Under the pieces are notes generated by a model, which was given only the letters and a program-made list of their open reading frames with translations, had not been told where the DNA came from and searched no databases. A stretch of 64,000 nt of DNA, taken from NCBI GenBank assembly GCA_910587955.1, contig CAJUNN010000003.1, positions 72,587 to 136,586 of the forward strand. The letters run 5' to 3'. Numbering within the stretch: the first letter of the stretch is position 1; the number at the start of each line of letters is the position of its first letter. Made by a program: the position numbers and the translations under genes. This document shows positions 41,551 to 50,723 of the stretch, piece after piece. Source of the stretch: an uncultured Lachnospiraceae bacterium (GTDB lineage: Bacteria; Bacillota; Clostridia; Lachnospirales; Lachnospiraceae).

Positions 41551-43743
41551 AACCGCTCGTATCTCATACTGAACCGCTTCATACTGCAAAAGGCTGCTGG
41601 GTACGGGAAGACCGGCGCTCATTAGAAGCTGTCCCGAAAAGGTTCCTTCCATCCCCTCCACCCGGTAGTGCATCTGGGGAATCAAGCCTTTCGCTTTCAC
41701 ATACCGCTGGGCATCGTTGGATTCCCGCTCTGTGAGCACCAGGGAAAGCAGCGCCTCTTTTTTATCTTGAGACACATGCTCCCAGGCCACATACTCCGCA
41801 AACTCATACGGATTGGTCAGGCGGTAATAGTCGCCCTCCGTAATCAGCGCATAATATTTCCGGTAACGCCCAATCTGCTCCCGGCAGATCTCTTTTTCCG
41901 CTTTTGTCAGACAGGTGGAATCCAGCTCATAGCCCAGAATCCCGTCCATAGCGGCAATCCCGCGTGTCTTAATCGGAACCGTTCTCCCCGTCTGATGATT
42001 GGGGCAGACGGATACGTGGGATTCCAGCGCGGACACCGGATACACAAAGGTGGTTCCGTACTGAATCTTCAGCCGGCACACAGCATCCGTGTTGTCGCTG
42101 CACCAAATCTGGGGCTGATAATAGAGCATTCCCGGGTCAAAGCGGCCGCCCCCGCCGCTGCACCCGCAGAAGAGGATTTCCGGATGGGTCAGGATAATGC
42201 GGTCCATTATGTCGTACAGTCCGAGAATGTATCTATGGTAAATCTCCCCCTGTTTTTCTTTCTCGGCTATGATGGACCAGGCATCCGTGATAAACCGGTT
42301 CATATCCCACTTCACATATTCGATTTTCGTGCTGTCCAGCACTTCATTGATTGATGTTACAATGTAATCCCGCACATCGCTCCGGGACAGATCCAGCACC
42401 AGCTGGTATCTTCCTCTGGACGGCTGGCGTCTCGGCATCTGCAGGCACCAGTCCGGATGGCGCCGGTACAGCTCGCTGTTCTCCGAAACCATTTCCGGTT
42501 CGATCCAAAGGCCGAATTTCAGGCCCATGGCATGGATCTCTTCCGACAAGCCCGTTAACCCTCTGGGAAGTTTTTCGGTATTCACATCCCAGTCCCCCAG
42601 GGCCGCGCTGTCATCATTCCTGTTTCCGAACCAGCCGTCATCCAGCACCAGCATCTCCACTCCCATGTCCACGGCTTCCCTTGCAATATCCAGAATCTTT
42701 TTCTCGTCGAAGTCAAAGTATGCCGCTTCCCAGCTGTTGATCAGAATGGGGCGCGCCTCTTTCACATAAGGACTCTGGCACAGATTGTTCCGGTAAATAT
42801 TGTGGTACAGGTGAGTCAGATGAGTCAGGCCTTTCCCAGAATAAGCCAGCACCACCTCCGGGGCCGCAAAGCTCTCTCCCGGTTTTAATTGATAAGAAAA
42901 ATGTTTGGGATGGATTCCCATAATAATGCGCATCTGATCGTACTGATCTTTCTCCACCTTGCAGACAAAGTTTCCGCTGTACACAAAGGAGAAGCCGTAG
43001 CACCGTCCGTAGTCCTCATTGGCCTGGTGTTCACACAGCACCGCAAAAGGATTGTGCTGGTGGCTGGAAGCTCCGCGGAAGCTGCCGATGGTCTGAATGC
43101 CGTAGTGCAGCGGGTCCCGGTGAAACTCCCGTTCCATGGTATGCCGTCCGTCCAGGTGGATAAAATCATAATCCGAATCCATAAAATCCATTGTCATGGA
43201 CATGAGCCGGTTCAGATAAATGGTCTCCGGGCTCTGGTTCACAACCCGCACCGTCCGGGTAATCACATCTTTCTCTTCAAACACACAGTAACTGAGCACA
43301 GCCGTAAGTTGCGTCGCCTCGTCCTGAAGCCAGATTTCCAGGGTATCCACCGTGTCCTGTCCGGACGGACGCAGAGAGGGAAGGCCGGCCAGAGTATATT
43401 TCCCTGCATAGATTTCATGCCGTACTACCTTTCCCACGAAAGCGTAGCTTCCGTCCCCGTTCTTTACTTCAATACTGCTAAGCCGGTAATCACAGCTCCC
43501 GTCGCTTGAAAACTCTTGCGGAAGGACATCCAGTGAAAAAGTCCTGTCATTTCCCGCCTCATTGGGATTTGGGGAAAACCCGCGGTCCTGCATCTGAATG
43601 AGATAACCCAAGTCCTCATCCTCCAGCCGCTCCCCATAATACAGGTGCAACAGATAGCCGTACTCGCTGATTTTCATCTGGTAGGCGCTGTTCCTCGTCT
43701 GCAGCAGAAAGGTTTTTTTGCTATCTATGTATCTGACTGACAT
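41548..43743 (-). CDS. alpha-galactosidase, GH36
   Basis: 731 residues from the ATG at 43743, seven bases after GGAGG. Removes alpha-1,6-galactose from raffinose, melibiose and related sugars; no signal peptide, so intracellular. The beta-sandwich N-terminal domain (about 1-320) precedes the barrel: LVLDDGWFGNR, nucleophile Asp480 in EYVKWDMNR, a GCSGGGGRFD loop and acid/base Asp550 in IWCSDNTDA. Length fits the 720-740-residue tetrameric bacterial form. Operon context (AraC regulator, importer, amylosucrase-type enzyme) supports raffinose-family use. Confidence 0.95.
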   Translation of the reverse strand: MSVRYIDSKKTFLLQTRNSAYQMKISEYGYLLHLYYGERLEDEDLGYLIQMQDRGFSPNPNEAGNDRTFSLDVLPQEFSSDGSCDYRLSSIEVKNGDGSYAFVGKVVRHEIYAGKYTLAGLPSLRPSGQDTVDTLEIWLQDEATQLTAVLSYCVFEEKDVITRTVRVVNQSPETIYLNRLMSMTMDFMDSDYDFIHLDGRHTMEREFHRDPLHYGIQTIGSFRGASSHQHNPFAVLCEHQANEDYGRCYGFSFVYSGNFVCKVEKDQYDQMRIIMGIHPKHFSYQLKPGESFAAPEVVLAYSGKGLTHLTHLYHNIYRNNLCQSPYVKEARPILINSWEAAYFDFDEKKILDIAREAVDMGVEMLVLDDGWFGNRNDDSAALGDWDVNTEKLPRGLTGLSEEIHAMGLKFGLWIEPEMVSENSELYRRHPDWCLQMPRRQPSRGRYQLVLDLSRSDVRDYIVTSINEVLDSTKIEYVKWDMNRFITDAWSIIAEKEKQGEIYHRYILGLYDIMDRIILTHPEILFCGCSGGGGRFDPGMLYYQPQIWCSDNTDAVCRLKIQYGTTFVYPVSALESHVSVCPNHQTGRTVPIKTRGIAAMDGILGYELDSTCLTKAEKEICREQIGRYRKYYALITEGDYYRLTNPYEFAEYVAWEHVSQDKKEALLSLVLTERESNDAQRYVKAKGLIPQMHYRVEGMEGTFSGQLLMSAGLPVPSSLLQYEAVQYEIRAV

Positions 43744-43768
43744 TCTCTCGTCCTCCAACGCATGTAAT

Positions 43769-44608
43769 TTATTTTCCGCCGGTCATGGCAACGCCTTCGA
43801 TAAACTGTTTCTGGAAGAACAGGTACAATACTACCATGGGAATCATGGCCATCAAGGAACCGGCCATCATCACCGGGAAGTTTGTGCTGAACTGTCCGCG
43901 CAGGGTTGCAAGTCCGGAAGATAAAGTCATCATCTTTAAGTCTGTGTTTGCAATCAAGGGCCACATCAGGTCGCCGTAGGCAAATACTGCGGTAAATACC
44001 GCCAGCGCCGCCATGGAAGAGGTGGTCAAAGGCACCATAACTTTGATGAAGGTCTGCCATTGATTGCATCCGTCCAGATAGGCTGCCTCGGAGATCTCAT
44101 CCGGGATCCCCATGTATGCCTGGCGCAGGAAAAAGGTTCCGAATGCACTCACCAAGCCGGGGAATACCAGTGCGAAAATCGTGTTGGTCAGGCCCATCTT
44201 CGCCAGCATCTGATACTGGGGTGTAATGAAAATCTGGGAAGGAAGCATCATCTGTACAAGCACCAGGGAAAACAGAAGATTCTTTCCTTTAAAATTCAGT
44301 TTTGCAAACGCGTAGCCGGCCATAGAGCTGAATCCCACCGCACATACCACACGCCAGAAAATCAGCAGGATGGTATTCTTGTACAGCGCTCCGAAGGGAA
44401 GACTGGCCATCGCATCCTTGAAATTGTCAACGATCCACTGGGCCGGAAAAATGTCCGGCGGAATCTGCATACTCTCCGCAACCGTCTTAAAGCTTGTCAG
44501 GAACATCCATACAAAGGGGAAGATCATGATGATGGACCCGATGATGAAAAACAGGTAAGTTCCTGCTGTCCTGAGCTTTTGATTTCTCTCCAATGAGTTC
44601 GATTTCAT
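43769..44608 (-). CDS. carbohydrate ABC transporter permease (MalG type)
   Basis: 279 residues with six membrane segments. The EAA loop reads EISEAAYLDGCNQWQTFIKVMVPLT, the coupling motif for the ATPase, and the N-terminal FPFVWMFLTSFKT is typical of MalG/RafG-like permeases. It is the second permease of the operon, 13 bases after the first, and precedes the alpha-galactosidase. Expected substrate: raffinose-type alpha-galactosides (inference from the operon). Confidence 0.93.
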   Translation of the reverse strand: MKSNSLERNQKLRTAGTYLFFIIGSIIMIFPFVWMFLTSFKTVAESMQIPPDIFPAQWIVDNFKDAMASLPFGALYKNTILLIFWRVVCAVGFSSMAGYAFAKLNFKGKNLLFSLVLVQMMLPSQIFITPQYQMLAKMGLTNTIFALVFPGLVSAFGTFFLRQAYMGIPDEISEAAYLDGCNQWQTFIKVMVPLTTSSMAALAVFTAVFAYGDLMWPLIANTDLKMMTLSSGLATLRGQFSTNFPVMMAGSLMAMIPMVVLYLFFQKQFIEGVAMTGGK

Positions 44609-44621
44609 CCTTCTCCACCTC

Positions 44622-45515
44622 CTATACTTCGTAGTTCACCCATTTCTTCTGTCCCCAGAACTGGAAGGCCGTCACGATTCCGATGAGCATCACGGTCCAG
44701 ATTACCACAGCAGAGCCGTAGCCTTTATTTCCGGCCACAAAGGACTCCCGGTAGAACAGGAACATCAGAGACTGGGCACTTGTCAGTGCCGGGTTGGATT
44801 CCTCCACAATCATGTAAATCAGGTCATACACCTTCAAGGAAGACATCAGGCGCATAATCATAACCACAAACAGGGTGGGAGAAACCATGGGCAGCGTAAT
44901 GTGGAAAAACTGCTGTATCTTGGTAGCTCCGTCCAGGCTGGCAGCCTCGTAGTAGGACTTGGAGATATTCTGCAGGCCCGACAGGAGGAGCACCGCGTCA
45001 TAGCCGATAGCACTCCAGATAGCCACAATGGCACAGGTCACCATAACCACGTTGGGATTCGTCACCCAGTTCACATTGTGCCCAAGCAACGTGTTGATGA
45101 TGCCGTACTCCGTGTTGAACATCCACTTCCACACCATGGCCACGGCTGCAGGAGCCACTACCATAGGCAGGAAGAAGATAGCGCGGAAGGCCGTTCTTCC
45201 TTTGATCTTTGTATTGAGCATTACCGCCACAACCAGGGCCAGGAAAATGCCCAGGGGTACTGTCAGAAGGCAGAAGTAAATGGTGTTTAAGTTTGCCTTC
45301 CAGAAATCCCCGTTGGTAAACATGCTGAGGTAGTTGGTAATACCGTTAAACTCATACAGGCCAAAGGGCTTTGTCTTCGTGAAACTCAGTTTTAACGTAT
45401 CGATAAACGGATACAGATTCAATACCAGCAGGCCGATGATGGTCGGAGCAACCATAATATAGCCCCACATGCTCTCCGACTTAGCAAATTTGCCTGCTTT
45501 GCTGTTGTTTGCCAT
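44622..45515 (-). CDS. sugar ABC transporter permease (MalF type)
   Basis: 297 residues, six membrane segments, AGGAGG site upstream of the ATG. The EAA loop is SYYEAASLDGATKIQQFFHITLPMV. N-terminal segment MVAPTIIGLLVLNLYPFIDTL is characteristic of MalF/MsmF proteins without the large periplasmic insertion. It follows the binding-protein gene by 15 bases and pairs with the next permease. Confidence 0.93.
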   Translation of the reverse strand: MANNSKAGKFAKSESMWGYIMVAPTIIGLLVLNLYPFIDTLKLSFTKTKPFGLYEFNGITNYLSMFTNGDFWKANLNTIYFCLLTVPLGIFLALVVAVMLNTKIKGRTAFRAIFFLPMVVAPAAVAMVWKWMFNTEYGIINTLLGHNVNWVTNPNVVMVTCAIVAIWSAIGYDAVLLLSGLQNISKSYYEAASLDGATKIQQFFHITLPMVSPTLFVVMIMRLMSSLKVYDLIYMIVEESNPALTSAQSLMFLFYRESFVAGNKGYGSAVVIWTVMLIGIVTAFQFWGQKKWVNYEV

Positions 45516-45530
45516 TGAAAAACCTCCCCT

Positions 45531-46817
45531 CTACTCTTCCGAAGCCGTGTTAATGCTGTTCTGGATATTGTCAAGGCCCTCGTCCAGAGTCACCTTGCCG
45601 GAATAAATCCGCAAAAGCTCATCCGTAACCTTCGTCTTCCACACGGAACGGTACGCGTTGTTTACGCTCTGAATGCCGTAATCAAACATGTCTACACATT
45701 TCTGTACATCCGGCTTGCCTTCAAACTGATCAAATACACCGATCCAGGTATCTTCCAGGCCTTCGTAAGCCGGAATCGCCGCACCGGACTCGCCCTGGAT
45801 GCGCTGTCCCTCCTCAGAGCCTAAAAATTTCAGAACATCTTTCACAATTTCCAGATTCTTTCCCTTGGCACCCGTTGCATAGCAAAGGCCGTTGGAAATG
45901 GTAGCTCTTCCGTCGCCGCTGGCGGGATTGGGACACATAGGCAGCACTGCTACGTCCCATTTGCCCTGCATCTCCGGATAGTTCTGCATCTCGGACAGCA
46001 GGTTCCAGTTGCCTTCCAGGAACATGGCTCCCTGCTCAGAGAAAAAGGCTGTTCCGGGAGAAGTCTCTGCAAAATAATTCTGATCCGGGCACCATTCTTC
46101 CTTCTGCAGATTGATGTAGAACTCCATAGCTTCCCGGGTAGCCGGATTGTCGAAACCGCCCTTCTGCTTGTCTTCTGTCAGTATGTAGCCTCCGTTCTGG
46201 TACACAAAATTCCAGTATCCCAGCTGATCATCCCCGTAAGCCATATATCCGTATTTCCCGGTGGCATCGTAAATCTTCTGGGAAGCCTCTGTCAAATCAT
46301 CCCAGGTCCAGGTCTCGTCGGGATAATCTACCTTTGCTGCGTCGAACATTTCCTTGTTGTAAACCAGACAGACCGTATCCTTGTCTTTGGGAATACCGTA
46401 GTACCTTCCGTCGCTTCCCTGGATATTCGCCAGAGAAATCTCGGAAAAATGATCCTTGAAATAGTTGGGATCCTCTCCGTCATAGAGATCGGTCAAATCC
46501 GCAATCTTGCCGTAGTCTGCATATTTCAGTATTTCATTGGTGTGCATCCAGAAAATATCCGGCATCTGATTGCTGATGGCTGCCGCCTCCAGCTTGGTCC
46601 AGTACTCGCCCCAGCTTGTAACCTGGACCTCAATCACCACATCCGGGTGTTTTGCGGTATAGGCATTGCATACAGCCTGCATACCATCCCTCTGGGCTAC
46701 ATCCCAGATCTGAAACGTAAGATGGGTTTTGCCGTCAGAGGCCTTCCCGCAGGCAGTCATCCCAAGGGTCAGTACCACGACCAGAAACGCTGCCAGTAAT
46801 TTCTTTTGGTTCTTCAC
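45531..46817 (-). CDS. sugar ABC transporter substrate-binding lipoprotein
   Basis: 428 residues from a GTG at 46817, chosen because AAGGAGG lies seven bases before it; an ATG further upstream overlaps that site. Signal peptide with lipobox TLGMTAC (Cys23), then a type 1 (MalE-like) fold: LTFQIWDVAQRDGMQAVCNAYTAKHPDVVIEVQ in parts, and GDGRATISNG, FLGSEEGQRIQGESG. First gene of the alpha-galactoside operon, so strongly expressed if induced. Confidence 0.92.
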   Translation of the reverse strand: MKNQKKLLAAFLVVVLTLGMTACGKASDGKTHLTFQIWDVAQRDGMQAVCNAYTAKHPDVVIEVQVTSWGEYWTKLEAAAISNQMPDIFWMHTNEILKYADYGKIADLTDLYDGEDPNYFKDHFSEISLANIQGSDGRYYGIPKDKDTVCLVYNKEMFDAAKVDYPDETWTWDDLTEASQKIYDATGKYGYMAYGDDQLGYWNFVYQNGGYILTEDKQKGGFDNPATREAMEFYINLQKEEWCPDQNYFAETSPGTAFFSEQGAMFLEGNWNLLSEMQNYPEMQGKWDVAVLPMCPNPASGDGRATISNGLCYATGAKGKNLEIVKDVLKFLGSEEGQRIQGESGAAIPAYEGLEDTWIGVFDQFEGKPDVQKCVDMFDYGIQSVNNAYRSVWKTKVTDELLRIYSGKVTLDEGLDNIQNSINTASEE

Positions 46818-46861
46818 AAATTTCCCTCCTTCATATGGATATATTCGCACTGGAAAGCGAA

Positions 46862-47012
46862 TTTTTACCGGTAAAAAATCCAGCCGTCCCGTACAAAAAT
46901 AGTGAATAAAACAATTCCACCCTGGCCAGGCGTTAAAACAGGTTTGGGCATATTAGAAAAATACACCCTGAATATCGTAGAAATTATAACATTTCCACGG
47001 AATCCTGGTAAA
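46862..47012 (-). promoter_or_regulatory. promoter and palindrome before the sugar operon
   Basis: On the minus strand TTTACC (47007-47012), 18 bases, TATAAT (46983-46988) with a TGT extension. In the leader lies a perfect 16-base palindrome, TTTTTACCGGTAAAAA (46862-46877), about 45 bases before the start. It may be an operator or a small RNA hairpin. The rest of the 398-base gap up to the AraC gene holds only the hairpin at 47121. Confidence 0.6.
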
Positions 47013-47120
47013 TAGCATAGCTTTTATCTTTCTATACCATTATGCTAGATCTATACAAAAAATGTATGGTGTGGTAAAATTTTGGTATATACGAACAGGG
47101 CAGAGCCTGGCAGGCACACA

Positions 47121-47161
47121 AAAATACCGGCTGTCAGTCTTGTCTGAACAGTCGGTATTTT
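47121..47161 (+). promoter_or_regulatory. leader hairpin before the AraC regulator gene
   Basis: AAAATACCGGCTGT (47121-47134) pairs with ACAGTCGGTATTTT (47148-47161), one mismatch, 55 bases before the regulator's start. The T-run is inside the stem, so it could be a weak terminator/attenuator or a stabilising 5' structure. Confidence 0.45.
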
Positions 47162-47215
47162 ATGCGTCTATCCGGCGAGCCCAGCGAGCCGCAACCCCAG
47201 AAAGGAGTCCAACCT

Positions 47216-48079
47216 ATGAGCAACTTCCTCTTCAACATCTTTCCCAACGAGCGCTACATGGATCTGACCCTCTTCCAATACGGCTGGGAGCAGTGCGCCC
47301 CCGCCCACTCCTACGGCCCTGCCTCCCGCAACCACTATCTCTTTCACTACATTCTAAGCGGCAGGGGCGTTTTTTACAGCACAGACGAACGGGGCAACAC
47401 TCATCTTTATAAATTGAAACCCCAGCAGGGCTTCCTGATCTCTCCCCAGCAAATCTGCACCTATATTGCAGACAAAGAAACACCCTGGGAATATGCCTGG
47501 GTGGAATTTGACGGTCTCCGGGTGAAAGAATTTCTGGAAACAGCCGGACTCACCTTCACCTCCCCCATCTACCGCAGCAGCAATCCGGAACTGCGGCAGC
47601 AAATGGCCGATGAAATGCTTGCTATCGTACACGGGAAGGATCTCTCCTCCCTGTATCAAATAGGACATCTGTATCTGTTCCTGGATCTGATGATCCGCTC
47701 CTCCTTCAGCCACAAGGAGTTTTCCGAAGGCCGCCTGCGGGATTTCTATATCCGGGAAGCCATCTCCTTTATCGAGCAGAATTACAGCCACTCCATCACC
47801 GTAGAGGATATCGCCCTCTTCTGCAGCTTAAACCGCAGCTATCTGGGAAAAATCTTTCGGGAAGAATTAAACCGGACGCCCCAGCAGTTCCTCATCTACT
47901 ACCGGATGAACCGGGCTGCGGAGCTTTTGAAATTCTCGGAGACGCCGGTGGGCGAAATCGGAAAGCTGGTGGGCTACCCCAATCAGCTCCATTTCTCCAG
48001 AGCCTTCAAAAATGTGTTTGGGATTCCGCCCACCCAGTGGCGGAAAGAAAACCGGCTGTATCAGCCGCCGGAAGCCTAG
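47216..48079 (+). CDS. AraC-family regulator of alpha-galactoside use (MsmR/RafR-like)
   Basis: 287 residues from the ATG at 47216 (AAGGAG eight bases upstream). N-terminal cupin-like sugar-sensing domain (HYLFHYILSGRGVFYS, PQQGFLISPQQICTY, WEYAWVEFDG) and C-terminal pair of helix-turn-helix units (TVEDIALFCSLNRSYLGKIFREEL and VGEIGKLVGYPNQLHFSRAFKNVFG). It is divergent from the importer operon, the common position for its activator. Target site not proved. Confidence 0.92.
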   Translation: MSNFLFNIFPNERYMDLTLFQYGWEQCAPAHSYGPASRNHYLFHYILSGRGVFYSTDERGNTHLYKLKPQQGFLISPQQICTYIADKETPWEYAWVEFDGLRVKEFLETAGLTFTSPIYRSSNPELRQQMADEMLAIVHGKDLSSLYQIGHLYLFLDLMIRSSFSHKEFSEGRLRDFYIREAISFIEQNYSHSITVEDIALFCSLNRSYLGKIFREELNRTPQQFLIYYRMNRAAELLKFSETPVGEIGKLVGYPNQLHFSRAFKNVFGIPPTQWRKENRLYQPPEA

Positions 48080-48110
48080 GGAAAATACTAGGGCTTCTCT
48101 GGCCGTATTC

Positions 48111-48965
48111 CTAATGAGAAGACCGCAGCATCAAAAAGGCTCCCAGATTTCCCCTCTTTCCATGGGAAGCCCGGTGGCTGAACAAAAGCTCGGGATTGCA
48201 GCAGGTGCAGACATCCGTGACCGCAATATGCTCCCCGGGCACCCCTGCTTCCTCAAAAATCAGCTGGTTGGCGCGCCAGAGATCCAACTGGTATTTTCCG
48301 TTTTCCTTTTTGTAAAAGAGCTCCTTCCAGTCCGACGGTTCAAAAGTCCCCCGGAACTTTTCAATTACATCCTCGCTGACCTCATAGCAGTCCTGGCAGA
48401 TAGAGGGGCCGATGGCCGCCAGAACATCTTCCGGCTTTGTCCCATACTCCTGCTCCATCACTTCCAGGGTATGCCTTCCAATCTTTCCCACCGTTCCCTT
48501 CCATCCGGAATGGGAAAGCCCGATGGCCCGGCGGACGGGATCTACCAGAAAAAGCGGCACACAGTCCGCGTAAAAAGTGGCAAGCACCAGGCCGGGCACA
48601 TTGGTCACCAGGCCGTCCACATCCGTGTAATCTTTGGATCTTGTAAATCCCTTTCCCCGATCCGCTTCTGTCACCGCCCGCACATTTGCAGTGTGGGTCT
48701 GATCAGAGCACACCAGATCCGCACAGGAAAAACCGGCTGCTTTTCCCAGCCGCTCATAATTTTCCCGCACACACGCCTCATCGTCTCCCCGGCTGAAACT
48801 TAAATTCATAGAAGCATAAATGCCCCGGCTGATGCCTCCGGGACGCATAGAAAAGCAATGGGTCACAAGCCCGGTCTCCTCCAGCTTGGGAAAGATCAGA
48901 AAAGGAACGCCCCCGCGCTCCATCACCCTTGTTGTCTCTCTTCCTGCTTTTTTGATAAATTCCAT
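48111..48965 (-). CDS. pgeF: YfiH-family multicopper-like purine nucleoside phosphorylase (polyphenol oxidase)
   Basis: 284 residues. The LACC/PgeF family metal-binding histidine and cysteines are visible: CSDQTHTANV, TFYADCVPLFLVDP, GLSHSGWKGTVG, and the C-terminal CTCCNPELLFSHRASHGKRG. Members cleave purine nucleosides by phosphorolysis and were earlier annotated as laccase. Last gene of the rnhB-yraN-pgeF set, 51 bases after yraN; its end faces the AraC gene. Confidence 0.92.
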   Translation of the reverse strand: MEFIKKAGRETTRVMERGGVPFLIFPKLEETGLVTHCFSMRPGGISRGIYASMNLSFSRGDDEACVRENYERLGKAAGFSCADLVCSDQTHTANVRAVTEADRGKGFTRSKDYTDVDGLVTNVPGLVLATFYADCVPLFLVDPVRRAIGLSHSGWKGTVGKIGRHTLEVMEQEYGTKPEDVLAAIGPSICQDCYEVSEDVIEKFRGTFEPSDWKELFYKKENGKYQLDLWRANQLIFEEAGVPGEHIAVTDVCTCCNPELLFSHRASHGKRGNLGAFLMLRSSH

Positions 48966-49016
48966 AATAACCTCCCTGTAAAATTCCTCCTGGAACCTGT
49001 CTTCCGGGCCAAAACG

Positions 49017-49367
49017 CTATTGATAGGGAAAAGCATTCCGGTACAGAAAAATTTCTTCTCCCAGAACCGCCACCACATCAAACCGGCAGGGCTGGTTTTC
49101 AGGAATCTGATGCCGCATCCGGTAGTAATCGGCCACCCGGCAGATAGTTCTCTGCTTAGCGGCATGCACCGCCTCCGCCGGTTCCCCGCAGGATGCCGTC
49201 CGGCGGTATTTTACTTCCAGAAACACCAATGTCCCGCCATCCTTTGCAATCAGGTCAATTTCTCCCTGCCTGCACCGGTAATTCCGCTCCAAAATTTCAT
49301 AGCCAAGCCCGCTCAGATGGGCCGCGGCTTTCTCCTCATACGCTGCTCCTGTCTTTCTCCGGTTCAT
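49017..49367 (-). CDS. YraN family (UPF0102) nuclease-like protein
   Basis: 116 residues from the ATG at 49367, beginning MNRRKTGAAYEEKAAAHLS; GGAGG lies upstream and the gene begins about four bases after the rnhB stop. Restriction-endonuclease-like core: GYEILERNYRCRQGEIDLIAKD, then LVFLEVKYRRTA (D-ExK motif). Genes of this family sit beside rnhB in many bacteria. Function not settled. A longer in-frame start would overlap rnhB by over 50 bases and is not used. Confidence 0.92.
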   Translation of the reverse strand: MNRRKTGAAYEEKAAAHLSGLGYEILERNYRCRQGEIDLIAKDGGTLVFLEVKYRRTASCGEPAEAVHAAKQRTICRVADYYRMRHQIPENQPCRFDVVAVLGEEIFLYRNAFPYQ

Positions 49368-49371
49368 CCGG

Positions 49372-50049
49372 TTACTCCTCCGCCGTAAAATTCCGGATAA
49401 AACTCCGCCTGTGGATGGCGCAGGGTCCATTCTCCTTCAAAGCCGCAATATGCGCGGCAGAGCCATACCCCTTGTTGGAAGCAAAACCGTATCCGGGAAA
49501 GATTTTATCATATTCTGCCATCATCCGGTCCCTGGTAACCTTGGCAATGACGCTGGCCGCCGCAATGGACACGCTCTTGGCATCCCCCTTCACAATGGGA
49601 ACCTGGGGAATCTCCACCAGGGGAATGGTGACCGCGTCATTCAAGAGCAGATCCGGGCTCACGCTCAGATTGGCAACGGCCATCCGCATGGCCTCATAGG
49701 TGGCCTGCAGGATATTGATGCCATCAATGCGCTCTGGCCCCACCACTCCGACTCCCACAGCCACGGCTTTCTCCATGATTTCGTCATAGAGCAGTTCCCG
49801 GCGCTTCTCCGTAAGCTTTTTGGAATCATTGAGATAAAGGATCTCGCAATCCCCGGGGAGAATCACAGCTCCGGCCACCACAGGACCTGCCAGAGGTCCC
49901 CGGCCCGCCTCATCGATGCCGCAGAGGCGTCCCCGTTCCCCGTACTGCCGCTCATAGGCCCTCATGGCCTCCAGGCGCTCCCGCTCCGCCTCAAGCCTTT
50001 GTAATTTTCTCTTTTCCCGCTGTTCCTTAAGGATCTGTGTTTTTGTCAC
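49372..50049 (-). CDS. rnhB: ribonuclease HII
   Basis: 225 residues, starting at GTG. A Lys/Glu/Arg-rich helix (about 1-38) precedes the catalytic domain GIDEAGRGPLAGPVVAGAV, which carries the DE pair; LNDSKKLTEKRRELL, and later the Asp in GDAKSVSIAAASVIAKVTRD. Removes RNA from DNA duplexes, including single ribonucleotides. It follows lepB by 33 bases and precedes yraN. The start codon is the least certain part. Confidence 0.94.
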   Translation of the reverse strand: MTKTQILKEQREKRKLQRLEAERERLEAMRAYERQYGERGRLCGIDEAGRGPLAGPVVAGAVILPGDCEILYLNDSKKLTEKRRELLYDEIMEKAVAVGVGVVGPERIDGINILQATYEAMRMAVANLSVSPDLLLNDAVTIPLVEIPQVPIVKGDAKSVSIAAASVIAKVTRDRMMAEYDKIFPGYGFASNKGYGSAAHIAALKENGPCAIHRRSFIRNFTAEE

Positions 50050-50082
50050 TGCTCTTCCCCGCTTCCTCTATGGCGGCTGTTC

Positions 50083-50691
50083 TCATTGGTGCTTCAGTAT
50101 CCCGAATTTATTCAGAGGCCAGATGCGCAGCCATGCCCGGCCCACGATCTCTTCCCTACGGATCTTCCCTACGCTGGGATCCCGGCTGTCCGAGCTCTCA
50201 TTGCGGTTATCGCCCAAGACAAAGTACTCATCTTCTCCGAGCTCTATGGGACTTTCCGCTATCCCCGGATCCTTTATCACCTCCCGGCCGTAGGATTCCT
50301 TTAAAATTTCCCCGTCAATGTAGATCTCACCGCCTGCTATCTGGACTGTCTCACCGGGAAGTCCGATGATACGCTTGATATAGAAGGTATTCTCCTTATA
50401 GCGGAAAGGAAACACAATGATATCATAGCGGACCGGCTCACGCATCCGGTAGGTAATCTTATCCACAATCAGATGATCTCCGTCATTCAGCGTGTTTTTC
50501 ATGGAATCTCCGCTCACATGGGTTCTCTGGCCCACATAAGTAATAATCAAAAAGGTCACTCCCAGGACAATGCCCATGTAAACTACCATGCCCAGGGCCT
50601 CTCTCAGAGGACTTTTCGGCTGCTCCTCTTCCACGCCTTCCAGGAAGTCATCCTCCGCAATCTCCTGCTCTTTGCTTCTCTTTCTGCCCAT
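50083..50691 (-). CDS. lepB: signal peptidase I (first of two)
   Basis: 202 residues. Acidic N-terminus, one membrane segment (about 35-52), then the Ser-Lys catalytic dyad: Ser in HVSGDSMKNTLNDGD and Lys in NTFYIKRIIGLPGE, and the GDNRNESSDSRDP box. It removes signal peptides from exported proteins. It follows rbgA by 32 bases, and a second signal peptidase lies on the other side of rbgA; the two differ in the region around the catalytic serine. Confidence 0.95.
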   Translation of the reverse strand: MGRKRSKEQEIAEDDFLEGVEEEQPKSPLREALGMVVYMGIVLGVTFLIITYVGQRTHVSGDSMKNTLNDGDHLIVDKITYRMREPVRYDIIVFPFRYKENTFYIKRIIGLPGETVQIAGGEIYIDGEILKESYGREVIKDPGIAESPIELGEDEYFVLGDNRNESSDSRDPSVGKIRREEIVGRAWLRIWPLNKFGILKHQ

Positions 50692-50723
50692 ACCCGCTCC
50701 TTCAACGTTTCTTTCTCTCTATC

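Noticed and set aside
48080..48110. Terminator between the AraC gene and pgeF
   Set aside because: GGAAAATAC and GTATTCC could pair, but the stem is short with a large loop and no T-run on either strand.
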